15,409 nucleotides of DNA, from the NCBI GenBank assembly GCA_046049665.1, contig JBJOQW010000192.1:1-15409 (forward strand), in the 5' to 3' direction. Made by a program: the position numbers and the translations under genes. Under the pieces are notes generated by a model. The model was not told where the DNA came from, did not search any database, and worked only from the letters and a program-made list of their open reading frames with translations. Source of the DNA: JAAFHS01 sp046049665. Its GTDB lineage: Bacteria > Pseudomonadota > Alphaproteobacteria > Rhodobacterales > Rhodobacteraceae. Positions 1-7,728 of this stretch are shown here, piece after piece (within the stretch, counting starts at the first letter, position 1; each line of letters opens with the position of its first letter).

Positions 1-1907
1 ATGCTGCGGAAATGGTTGCGGATTGTCAGCGTATCGGGCCGATTGGTGAAAGTGATCACCAGATCATCATCAATCCGCGCGAAATCTGCGGTGGCATAGC
101 TAAGGCCCGGCCCAAACAGGATACGGTCTGTGGTTTCCTTTTCCTGACCGCGCCGCCCGCTCCAGGCCGCGCGTTCCTGCCGGTCAATGATCTGGTCGTT
201 ACCGTAGCCCGCGTCGAACCGGTAGGTATCACCGTCCGACCCGCCGATCAGCGTGTCATCACCCGCAAAGCCATCAAGCGTTTCCGCAAATTGGCTGCCG
301 TCCAGCAAGTCCGCAGCCGCCGTGCCAACCCGGTCCACATCTTCCGGGTTCAGGTCGGTAAACAGCACTGTCCGGTCATTGAACAGGAATTCTTCAACCG
401 CGCGCCCTTGGGCATTGGCCCGCTGATACTGGCCCGACAGGGTGATCGTCTCACCCGTTGCCTTCAGCCGCAGGATCAGATCGGTGCCCGTGCGCAGATA
501 ATCAAAATCCGTCGATGCATGCATGGTCAGCTGCAGCTGATCCGCGCTGCCAGACCCTTCGGCGATCACATCATTGCCGTCGCCCGCCTTCCAGACATAG
601 ATGTCTGAACCACCTCGGCCTTCCAACCGGTCATCACCCAGCCCGCCTGTGATCGAATCCGCCGTGTGAAAGCCATAAACCGTGTCATTGCCATCGGTCT
701 GCGCCAGCTTTACAAAATGCTCGAACAGCTTGACGTAGCTCCAGTCTTCGTTGGCAAACTGGATCACTTCGATCAGGTTCAGGAAGCCTTGGAAGAATCC
801 CGTCTCTTCCTGCTGGTTCAGCACAACCTGATCCGTCGTGTCCTTGATCCGCAGGGTCAGCGTATCTGAACCACCCTCGCGCAGAAAATCAAAGTGCGCC
901 CATGTGAGCCCGCCTTCAAAGCGCAAGGTATCGCTGGGCGACCCGAACAGCTTGAACGACAGGTCTTCATCATCAATGATATCTGTGCCATCGCCCCGGG
1001 CGAAGGCATAGGTATCGCCACCCTCACGCCCGATCAGCAGATCGTCGCCCGCGCCCCCGCCCAAGGTATCGGCATCCAGGAAACCATAGATGACGTCCGA
1101 TCCGTCGGTCTTGGCGTTTTCCAGAATCTTCTGGGTGATCTGGTCATAATCCAGCCATGACCCGTCCTCGAACAGGAACTTCTCAATCATGTTCGGCGCG
1201 ATGTAATCCAGCGCAAGGCTTTGATCGATCCCACCAAGGAACGCCCCCAAGTTGAAGCGCATCCCGTCAAACTGATCTTCCACAAGGATCGTATCGCCCG
1301 TGAACGCCCCGTCCGCATCCATAAGGCGGATCAGCATATCCGTGCTTTCGCCCTGCCGTGACAGGTGCAGGTCGTCTGCCGTAACGTCCCCCACAAACTG
1401 CAGAAAATCGAGGCCGCCCTTGCCCGGCATTGTGGCCACCGGGTTCTTTTCCGTCACCACATCCTGCCCGTCACCGCGCGCAAAGATGTAAAGATCACCG
1501 CCCGAACGCCCCTCCAGCACGTCATTGCCGCGCCCGCCGTTCAGCACGTCGAGCGCGCCTGACCCCACGATCACATCATTGGTGTCTTTCGGGTCGCTCA
1601 CCTCCATCGCGATGCGGAACTGATCCCACAGCACGCCATCGGCAAAGACGATGGATTTCATCGAACGGTCTTCAGTGTATTTGCCAAAGCTGAAATTCAA
1701 TTCACCCAGGAAATGATCCTTTACCGTGATGCTGCCCGCATTGCCCGGTGCAGTCAGGATCAGGTCCTGTCCGATCCGCGTGGCAATCACCTGCTCGGAC
1801 GTGATCGTGGTAAAGCGCAGCTCATCCGGCGCGCCGCCGTCGATATCCTCGATCAGCACATCGCCAAAGGTGGCACCCACAAAATAGGTGTCCGCACCAT
1901 TGCCGCC
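1..1907 (-). repeat. C-terminal spaced RTX / haemolysin-related repeat region
   Basis: Residues 1483-2117 contain five blocks that begin with a short RTX motif (QGGNGADTY, NGGRGNDVLEG, GGGAGDDLLIG, TGGLGDDRLEG, DGFAGDDTLIG). Each is followed by a pattern like FARGDGTDIID and a segment of about 100-150 residues with DxLRF and DLxLxx strands, typical of the haemolysin-type calcium-binding related domain. The blocks are about 120-160 residues apart and continue past the window edge. Confidence 0.8.
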
Positions 1908-4900
1908 CTGATAGCTTTCTGCGCCATCGCCCACGAGGAAGAAGTCAGGCGCACCCGTACCAACAGCTGTATCCTGCCCCGCAGCCGTTTCGATCAGCAG
2001 ATCCTGATTAACCCCAAGCGCATACATCGCCTGTTTCAGCGAAAGGTCGGTCGGCATTGCCTGCCATGCAGGCAGCAACATCTGGAAGATGAACTTCTGA
2101 TCCAGCGCCACTGACATGCCGAACAGGTTGCCAGCCCCGCTCATCCGGTAATCCGGATACATCACAGAAAGGATCTGATGCCACTTTTGCAAATATTCCG
2201 TCGCTGGAATCTCGCCTGCCGGAATGTCGGCAAAAATCGCCGTGAACACTGGCGAAAGCGCGCGGTCGGTGGTGGCGTAAAACTGATCCTTTGCCGCGTC
2301 ATAGGCGACGCCCGCGAAGTAATCCGACAGCCCGCCCTGAAACGCCATCCGCAAGGCAAAGGCCCGCGACGCCGTGATATACTGATCCATCACCGGATCC
2401 AGCAGCGCGATCATCGCATTGATGCCGGATACGTATTCCGTTTCCGAAAGGCTTGGCTGGCCCGTATCATTCACGCTGTAGGCTATCACGCCTGACGTAC
2501 GGTTCAACGTGGCCGTCAGCATGGCCGGGTTGAACGTGATGCCAGAAAGTTCAGTGGCAAAGTTGAACTGGCCCGGTGTCAGCAGTTCAACCCGTACCAC
2601 GCTGTCATCTTCACTTTCGACGATGTCCAGCGTTGCGAAATCAACCGCATAGGCCCGCAGATCGAACCCGCGCGCAGTGCCGTACTTGTCCTGCAACTCC
2701 AACGCCTGATCCAGCGCCCGCGCCCAGACGTGGAAACTGCCCATCTCATCAGTCACATAGACCGTGTAATCAATCACCTTGCCGTTGATCTGATAAACAC
2801 CAATCTGATCAACCGTCAGTGCCGCCAATGGGTTGAACCCAAGCGCCTCAACGCGCCATTCCTGCCCCACCAAACGCGCCTGCGCCAGAATATCGGCCTT
2901 TGTCGGCATGGTGATTGTCGCACCGCCCGCATCCAGAACCGCATTGCCGCTGGCCAAGGACCAGCTGCCATCTGCATTCTCGACCCCGTAATCTAGCACA
3001 ACGGCCCGGCCATTCACCTGCGTCATCAAATAAGGCGCCGCCTCGCGGTGCACCAAAGCCTCGGCCCGCGTTGATGGTGACCAGACCTGCTCCAGCGTCC
3101 AGCCTGCCCCCTGCGTCATCAGTTGCGACAGCGTCGGCCGCGCAATCACCCCGTTCGCATCAGAAATCGCCGCCCCGCTTTGCAGCGTCCAATAGCCCCC
3201 CGTCGCATCCTCGACCCAGACCCCACGGTCCAGCAGCGAAAGCCCGTCCGCCGCCCGCAAGACCGGCGTCAGCTCACGCGTCTGATCAAGGCTGAACCCC
3301 CATTGCCCCAAGGCATCCGCCGCCTTGGCCCGCATGTCGCGCATATCCGGCACAGTCATTGCCGCAGCTGCATCTGCAACCATGTCCGCCAGGTCGAAAT
3401 CATTCGACATTGCAATGCCAAGGTCCGCCACCTGACCAAAGCCACGCGCCGAAACCGGCGCCGTACCCAACCAGGACGCCAGCCCCGCCTCGCCTGCGAA
3501 CTTGCTGTTGACGTCGTTCATCTCGAAGATCGCGTCGAACATCCGGCTGACCGACCCATTCGCAAACGTAATCTCCGCCGACCGCTCCAGCAGCGTGCCC
3601 TGCGGTGTCGTCACGTTCAGTTCAGTCGTCGCAAGGTTCAGCGTGACAATGCCCAACGCATCCAGCGTGAACAACTCACCGGCGTCCGTGACCCCATCCC
3701 CATCAGAATCCCGCCAGACCCGCAGCTCTGACCGGATCGCATCCTCCGCATCAATCCGCCCGTCGCCATTGTCATCAAACACCGCCAGCATCGCGAGGCC
3801 CGATTGCCCCGGCCCCCCGAACATCTCGGCAATCCCGTCAATCTGGCCGTTCTGGTTGAGGTCCCGCACAAGGAAGCCATCATCCCCCGAAAGCCAGCCC
3901 GTGCGTTCGCCGAACAAGTCGTTGTCAAGGTCGAACCAGACATCGGCATCGTCGATGTTGATGGTCTCAATGCCATCACCGTCGAGGTCGAGGATGAGGG
4001 GGTCAGTGCCAGAGGACCATTTTAGCGCTTTTGCTATGCGGCTTAGCGCACCCGCCATCGTAAACAGGTTGTCGATCATGGGTCCCAACATGTTCAATCC
4101 GCCTGGAAAGCCCGGAAGCATTGAAAATATTGCGAGTATAGGATTGGTTCCCTTGAAAATCATACCCATATCACCCTGCAGCGAGTCATCAAAAAGCTGC
4201 AGTCCAAAAAACACCAATGGCCCGTTGAAATCCTTTATAATCATTGAAGATGGCCGGTCTTCTTCGCCGTTCTTTGCAAAGAGAGTCAGCAGATTCGTAA
4301 CAGCAAGATCTTTGCCTTGCATCGTGTAAGTCACGAAGGGTAAAAAGTAGTCAAAGAATATTGGATTAAAGATTGTTGCAACACTGAAAAACGGTAAACT
4401 TCCTACAAAAGGAAGGCTATTATTGCCGCCTACAAGCGGATAACCAAAAAACCGAAGCTGGTCATTTGGACGCGCGTCCATGATGGCTGTGCCCGCCCAC
4501 CACCAAATATTATCTGAGTTTGCAGACGAGTTCAGATACTCTTCGTGGACTTCACCACTTACGCCCGAAGGCAGTCCTGGGACCAGTCCGTCAAATGTAT
4601 CACCATAAATCTGCGCTCCATAAGTTTTAACAAAAATCCAATCTCGACCCAGGCCACCTAGAAAAATTCCACCTTGGCCATTCTTTGAAAGCACATAGTC
4701 GTTTCCGGTGCCACCATCCGCATAGATTCCGGTTGTGTTAAGCGCAAGAACTAGGTCGCGACCGTCCCCACCGAAGATATCTCCATATCCGGTGTGATGC
4801 AAAACGTCATTACCGCCATCACCTGCAATGGTCGAACCATTGCGACCAAAAATCTCATCATTTCGACTATCGCCAATCAGAACGGGAGCATTACCTTCAA

Positions 4901-6353
4901 GCAAATCATCAGCAACCAGTGTCACTCCTTCAATGCCGAGGTCAGGCGGCTGTCGTTCAATACCGAAAGAGTTAAGAATCTGATCGGCGATCGAGTCTTC
5001 AAGCGCTGCCGCCTGTTGCGATGCCAGTGTAACCAACTCAACAAGATCTGTGGATATCTTTGAAAGCAATTCAGATCCGTTAACCACCAGATCAACAACG
5101 CCCATTACCGCAAAAACAGCAGCAACCGCCGTAGCACCTACTGGTCCTGCAAAAAATGCTGCTGTTGCAGTAAGTGCCCCTGCCAAGGCAATACTGAAAA
5201 CAGCCGCCATACCATGGGTTTTCACATCGGTCCAAAACGGACCCCAGTTGCCCTCAGTCAAGCCCAGCTTCAAGGAATCATAGGTCTTGTTCAGAAATTC
5301 CGCGATATCTCCAACTGCTGATCCCCCAACACCGATCAGTATCTGGGAAGACGAATCCAGAAGGTTTCTGAATCCTTCTGACCCAATGTTCGACAGCGTA
5401 CTTTGAATACTGCTAGCAACACCCTTCAGCCCGCTGTGAAGGGTGGTCAGCGTCGACAAAAGGGCATCAAAGTCCAAGAATGATCCCAATTTGGTCAACT
5501 GCAACCAAGCCGTCAGCCGCTCCAGGAAGTGGCCCTCGGTGACGGGTGTGATGTTGAAATGATCTGTCGTAAGGTTAGCCAGCTTTATCCCGATGGCCTT
5601 GACATAACTCTGACCCTGAGCAGCGATATCTTGTAAGACATCTGCATACTGCTTGCCATCTATCATACCCCGCTCATGCAGGGTATCTGCAAGGTCTTGC
5701 AATCGCTCGACGCGTAGGTTCTGGTTATTTACGTTCGCGCTATTGTCTGCAGAAGCCATTAGGGTCGTGAAGGCCTCGGTCGCTGCGACCTTACGGTCGT
5801 AATCAGGCCTCGGTTCATTGGTGGTGTCGCGCAATTCGTCTAGAGAAATTGTGTTTGAATCTGAGTCGTAAGCATTCCGGTATGTGACCTCCATTTCTGC
5901 GCCACCCATGACGCCAAGTACGGAACCATTGTACGTCACTTGCCCTTGGGCGACCTTTGTAATCCACGCGAATAGGTTGAATACCGCCAGCTTCGCTTTT
6001 TCCGGTGGAATATATTCATCATCTCCGGGGGGTAACTCTGCTGCGGCGATTATGGCGTCGATCCGCCCAATCAGAAACCCGTTTTTCCCGGCCTGCTTGC
6101 CACCTTCATCATTGTCACCGCCTTCATGGCGAACTGGACCATGTCCAGCAGCACGAAGTGCTTCCCTGAGCTCTTCCGGTCCATCAAGAATTTGTGCAAC
6201 GTGATCCGGGTTTGAATACAACGCGATTTTATTTCCGCGCATGTCCCGAGTAATGCCCATACTGTTAAGGAACGCACCTCTGTCTGCGTCGCTAAACAAC
6301 GCCTGCGCCAAAAGGTGCTCAATTTCAAACTCACCAAAAATCTTCAAGGCCAT
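1..6353 (-). CDS. Giant RTX protein with FrpC-like self-processing module (partial, C-terminus outside window)
   Basis: One uninterrupted minus-strand frame runs from ATG 6353 off the left edge, giving at least 2117 residues. An AAGGTG ribosome-binding site lies 4 nt upstream of the ATG. Order of parts: unrecognised N-terminal region (1-380); hydrophobic hairpin (382-425); short glycine/aspartate RTX cluster (501-575, e.g. GGDGRD, GGTGND); hydrophobic stretch (about 620-780); Asp-Pro bond D784-P785 followed by calcium-loop motifs (DLDGDGIE, DLNQNGQID, DDNGDGRID, DSDGDGVTD) as in the FrpC self-processing module; a long middle region; then RTX blocks near residues 1483, 1605, 1764, 1902 and 2026, separated by haemolysin-related (HCBP) segments. 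Known for the family: export by type I secretion with folding on calcium outside the cell. Inference: a secreted, acyl-activated toxin or effector whose N-terminal part is released by self-cleavage. GC is about 42-52% in sampled lines 5' of the Asp-Pro site and 65-70% beyond it. The C-terminal secretion signal is not visible. Confidence 0.9.
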   Translation of the reverse strand, partial: MALKIFGEFEIEHLLAQALFSDADRGAFLNSMGITRDMRGNKIALYSNPDHVAQILDGPEELREALRAAGHGPVRHEGGDNDEGGKQAGKNGFLIGRIDAIIAAAELPPGDDEYIPPEKAKLAVFNLFAWITKVAQGQVTYNGSVLGVMGGAEMEVTYRNAYDSDSNTISLDELRDTTNEPRPDYDRKVAATEAFTTLMASADNSANVNNQNLRVERLQDLADTLHERGMIDGKQYADVLQDIAAQGQSYVKAIGIKLANLTTDHFNITPVTEGHFLERLTAWLQLTKLGSFLDFDALLSTLTTLHSGLKGVASSIQSTLSNIGSEGFRNLLDSSSQILIGVGGSAVGDIAEFLNKTYDSLKLGLTEGNWGPFWTDVKTHGMAAVFSIALAGALTATAAFFAGPVGATAVAAVFAVMGVVDLVVNGSELLSKISTDLVELVTLASQQAAALEDSIADQILNSFGIERQPPDLGIEGVTLVADDLLEGNAPVLIGDSRNDEIFGRNGSTIAGDGGNDVLHHTGYGDIFGGDGRDLVLALNTTGIYADGGTGNDYVLSKNGQGGIFLGGLGRDWIFVKTYGAQIYGDTFDGLVPGLPSGVSGEVHEEYLNSSANSDNIWWWAGTAIMDARPNDQLRFFGYPLVGGNNSLPFVGSLPFFSVATIFNPIFFDYFLPFVTYTMQGKDLAVTNLLTLFAKNGEEDRPSSMIIKDFNGPLVFFGLQLFDDSLQGDMGMIFKGTNPILAIFSMLPGFPGGLNMLGPMIDNLFTMAGALSRIAKALKWSSGTDPLILDLDGDGIETINIDDADVWFDLDNDLFGERTGWLSGDDGFLVRDLNQNGQIDGIAEMFGGPGQSGLAMLAVFDDNGDGRIDAEDAIRSELRVWRDSDGDGVTDAGELFTLDALGIVTLNLATTELNVTTPQGTLLERSAEITFANGSVSRMFDAIFEMNDVNSKFAGEAGLASWLGTAPVSARGFGQVADLGIAMSNDFDLADMVADAAAAMTVPDMRDMRAKAADALGQWGFSLDQTRELTPVLRAADGLSLLDRGVWVEDATGGYWTLQSGAAISDANGVIARPTLSQLMTQGAGWTLEQVWSPSTRAEALVHREAAPYLMTQVNGRAVVLDYGVENADGSWSLASGNAVLDAGGATITMPTKADILAQARLVGQEWRVEALGFNPLAALTVDQIGVYQINGKVIDYTVYVTDEMGSFHVWARALDQALELQDKYGTARGFDLRAYAVDFATLDIVESEDDSVVRVELLTPGQFNFATELSGITFNPAMLTATLNRTSGVIAYSVNDTGQPSLSETEYVSGINAMIALLDPVMDQYITASRAFALRMAFQGGLSDYFAGVAYDAAKDQFYATTDRALSPVFTAIFADIPAGEIPATEYLQKWHQILSVMYPDYRMSGAGNLFGMSVALDQKFIFQMLLPAWQAMPTDLSLKQAMYALGVNQDLLIETAAGQDTAVGTGAPDFFLVGDGAESYQGGNGADTYFVGATFGDVLIEDIDGGAPDELRFTTITSEQVIATRIGQDLILTAPGNAGSITVKDHFLGELNFSFGKYTEDRSMKSIVFADGVLWDQFRIAMEVSDPKDTNDVIVGSGALDVLNGGRGNDVLEGRSGGDLYIFARGDGQDVVTEKNPVATMPGKGGLDFLQFVGDVTADDLHLSRQGESTDMLIRLMDADGAFTGDTILVEDQFDGMRFNLGAFLGGIDQSLALDYIAPNMIEKFLFEDGSWLDYDQITQKILENAKTDGSDVIYGFLDADTLGGGAGDDLLIGREGGDTYAFARGDGTDIIDDEDLSFKLFGSPSDTLRFEGGLTWAHFDFLREGGSDTLTLRIKDTTDQVVLNQQEETGFFQGFLNLIEVIQFANEDWSYVKLFEHFVKLAQTDGNDTVYGFHTADSITGGLGDDRLEGRGGSDIYVWKAGDGNDVIAEGSGSADQLQLTMHASTDFDYLRTGTDLILRLKATGETITLSGQYQRANAQGRAVEEFLFNDRTVLFTDLNPEDVDRVGTAAADLLDGSQFAETLDGFAGDDTLIGGSDGDTYRFDAGYGNDQIIDRQERAAWSGRRGQEKETTDRILFGPGLSYATADFARIDDDLVITFTNRPDTLTIRNHFRS
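3504..4004 (-). other. FrpC-like self-processing module with Asp-Pro cleavage site (domain of the RTX protein)
   Basis: Residues 784 to about 950 of the RTX protein. The module opens with TDPLILDLDGDGIE and continues with four more Asp-rich calcium loops and the pattern LRVWRDSDGDGVTDAGELF. Neisseria FrpC carries the same kind of segment and, on binding calcium, cleaves the Asp-Pro bond just before it; the freed aspartate can form an isopeptide bond with a lysine. The Asp codon here is 4004-4002 and the Pro codon 4001-3999. Cleavage would separate a 784-residue N-terminal fragment from the RTX carrier. The downstream limit of the module is approximate. Confidence 0.75.
4629..4853 (-). repeat. 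N-terminal RTX nonapeptide cluster
   Basis: Residues 501-575 of the RTX protein hold degenerate calcium-binding nonapeptides: GDGGNDVL, GGDGRDLVL, GGTGNDYVL and GGLGRDWIF. They lie before the Asp-Pro site, so the released N-terminal fragment would keep its own small calcium roll. Confidence 0.8.
5079..5210 (-). other. Hydrophobic helical hairpin in the N-terminal module of the RTX protein
   Basis: Residues 382 to about 425 form two Ala/Val/Phe-rich runs (MAAVFSIALAGALTATAAFF and GATAVAAVFAVMGVVDLVV) joined by an AGPV turn. This is the shape of a membrane-inserting hairpin in RTX cytolysins and other pore-formers. Together with the acyltransferase gene upstream it points to a membrane-active N-terminal fragment, but no pore-forming family was recognised. 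Confidence 0.6.
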
Positions 6354-6401
6354 GGGGCACCTTATGGTTTTGAACTGGGGAAATTAGGAACAAGCCGAGC
6401 G

Positions 6402-7043
6402 TCAGACAATCCGACAACGGCGCAGGGAAAATGGTTTGTCCAAACCCGCCTGACGTAAAGCTTGAACAAGCCGGTCGCTCAGGAAGAATGCACCCAATAT
6501 GAGGGGATTCCACCAAAGATCTGCGCCATGCAGGGCATCAAACGACAGCGCGGCTGCGTCATCTGGGGTCATAAAATATGGCATTCTGCGTTTCGTGGAC
6601 CCCTCCATCATCGCAACCTCCGGCGAATGATCAGGCAGGAACACATCCTTCCAGCTGTCGAAGTTCAGCAGAAAGTAGCTGCCCGGTAACGGTGTTTTGC
6701 GGTCTTCCATCAGCACCTCAACCGGGTGCAGCTTACAGCCGCCAAGGTCAAACTGCCGCAAAATTGCTGCGGCCTCGGCGGTAACGACCATGAACCCCCC
6801 GCAGGATGACAGATGGGGCAGCTTGTTGGTCAGTGGCTTGCTTTCGTCATGTGGTCCGCGCCATGCAAACAACTTGGTAGGTAAGACGTCTTCCGGAATG
6901 GGCTGGCCATTCTTGTTCTTGCGAATTAGGTCGAGCGCTTTTTGTGCTTCTTCCGGGACCTCACTGAGCAAAGCTTCCGTTCTGATTGAGAACGTGAAAT
7001 CGGGGTCACTCCGCGCAACACTCATCCAAGCATAGTCAGCCAT
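6402..7043 (-). CDS. Imm11/DUF1629-like putative immunity protein
   Basis: A 213-residue soluble protein with no signal peptide or membrane segment, so probably cytoplasmic. The C-terminal part (ADLWWNP near 174-180, FFLSDRLVQALRQAGL, ending RRCRIV) and the middle (VVTAEAAAILRQFDLGG, then PGSYFLLNF) resemble the Imm11 (DUF1629) family of polymorphic-toxin immunity proteins; this is recognition by eye, not a search. The ATG at 7043 follows an AAGGA site by 7 nt and overlaps the acyltransferase stop by 8 nt, so translation is probably coupled. The RTX gene begins 48 nt downstream. Its place between an acyltransferase and its RTX substrate is unusual, since hlyC normally sits directly before hlyA. 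A sampled 60-nt line is 52% GC, closer to the RTX N-terminal module than to the acyltransferase. Inference: it protects the producer from the N-terminal RTX module. It could instead be a chaperone or adaptor. Confidence 0.65.
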   Translation of the reverse strand: MADYAWMSVARSDPDFTFSIRTEALLSEVPEEAQKALDLIRKNKNGQPIPEDVLPTKLFAWRGPHDESKPLTNKLPHLSSCGGFMVVTAEAAAILRQFDLGGCKLHPVEVLMEDRKTPLPGSYFLLNFDSWKDVFLPDHSPEVAMMEGSTKRRMPYFMTPDDAAALSFDALHGADLWWNPLILGAFFLSDRLVQALRQAGLDKPFSLRRCRIV

Positions 7044-7611
7044 TGTCCGTTCCTTTCATCATCTTCCCCCGCATCTCTGCGTCCACCAGCCCCGCCACCT
7101 GCGGATGGATGCGCAGATCGCCTTCCTTGACCACCTGCCGGAAATTCGCGATCACCTGACCGGTCGCCTTGCGGTCTGGCGCAATCACGTCCAGCAGCCA
7201 GTTGATCTCGCCCGACTGCCAATCCTCGGGCTTCAACCGGATCGGGAAGGTGCCGGTCTTGATCTGCTCGCGGATTTTGGCATCCACCTCCTGCGACACT
7301 GAGGCCCAGATCGCAAAGCCCGCGATGTCGACCAAAGCGGTGCGATCGGTGCCTTTGGGGTGCGCAATGGCGATTCGGTCGCGAATCAGTGGCTCCAGAA
7401 CCAGAGGCTGCAGGTCGGCCAAAGTCTGGTGGCGGTAGCGCGGCAGGGCCATCATCGCCATCACGATCTTGCCAAAGCTTTCACGCACCTGCGCGCGCAA
7501 TTCCGCGATTTTCCCCAGCATTTCCGCGGAAATCTGGGGGGGGGCGTCGGGTGTCAGACCATCATCAACCGGGCTTTGTGAACCATTCGAACCAACAGAT
7601 GCCTTCGCCAT
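7036..7611 (-). CDS. Toxin-activating lysine acyltransferase (HlyC family)
   Basis: A 191-residue cytoplasmic enzyme of the HlyC type, which moves a fatty acyl group from acyl-ACP to lysines of an RTX protoxin before secretion. Family landmarks: LPRYRHQTLADL (56-67), IWASVS (101-106), and the hallmark EDWQSGEINWLLDVIAP (129-145) matching the EDW...SG...W...D.IAP core of HlyC. The core aspartate D130 is present. At the position of the HlyC catalytic histidine (PLHRNW) this protein has Tyr59, with a histidine two residues later (H61). ATG 7611 is preferred because GGAAAGG lies 5 nt upstream; an in-frame start at 7683 would add 24 residues with no comparable site. It is the first gene of the operon and overlaps the next by 8 nt. 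The presumed substrate is the RTX protein two genes downstream. GC is about 62% in one sampled line. Confidence 0.85.
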   Translation of the reverse strand: MAKASVGSNGSQSPVDDGLTPDAPPQISAEMLGKIAELRAQVRESFGKIVMAMMALPRYRHQTLADLQPLVLEPLIRDRIAIAHPKGTDRTALVDIAGFAIWASVSQEVDAKIREQIKTGTFPIRLKPEDWQSGEINWLLDVIAPDRKATGQVIANFRQVVKEGDLRIHPQVAGLVDAEMRGKMMKGTDNG

Positions 7612-7639
7612 GATGACCTTTCCAATCGCTATGCGGAGG

Positions 7640-7668
7640 AGGTTATCTAGCGGATTTTGGCTGATCAA
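7640..7668 (-). promoter_or_regulatory. Candidate promoter of the acyltransferase-RTX operon
   Basis: On the minus strand TTGATC (7668-7663) is followed after 17 nt by TAACCT (7645-7640). The ATG at 7611 lies 28 nt past the -10, leaving a leader of roughly 20 nt that contains the GGAAAGG site. The -10 is a weak match, so this is only a plausible sigma-70 type promoter. Confidence 0.3.
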
Positions 7669-7728
7669 CCTGTGATTAACCATTTTGTGAATTGCACGCC
7701 CAGCGCGCGATCACGCGCAGTCCGAAAT

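Noticed and set aside
12..4329. Many plus-strand open frames of 60-275 codons in the RTX region
   Set aside because: They are antisense to the continuous RTX frame, are rich in Arg/Pro/Ser as expected for shadows of a GC-rich gene, and match no family.
7612..7683. Upstream in-frame start at 7683 for the acyltransferase
   Set aside because: The extra 24 residues would cover the candidate promoter, while the internal ATG 7611 has a strong GGAAAGG site.
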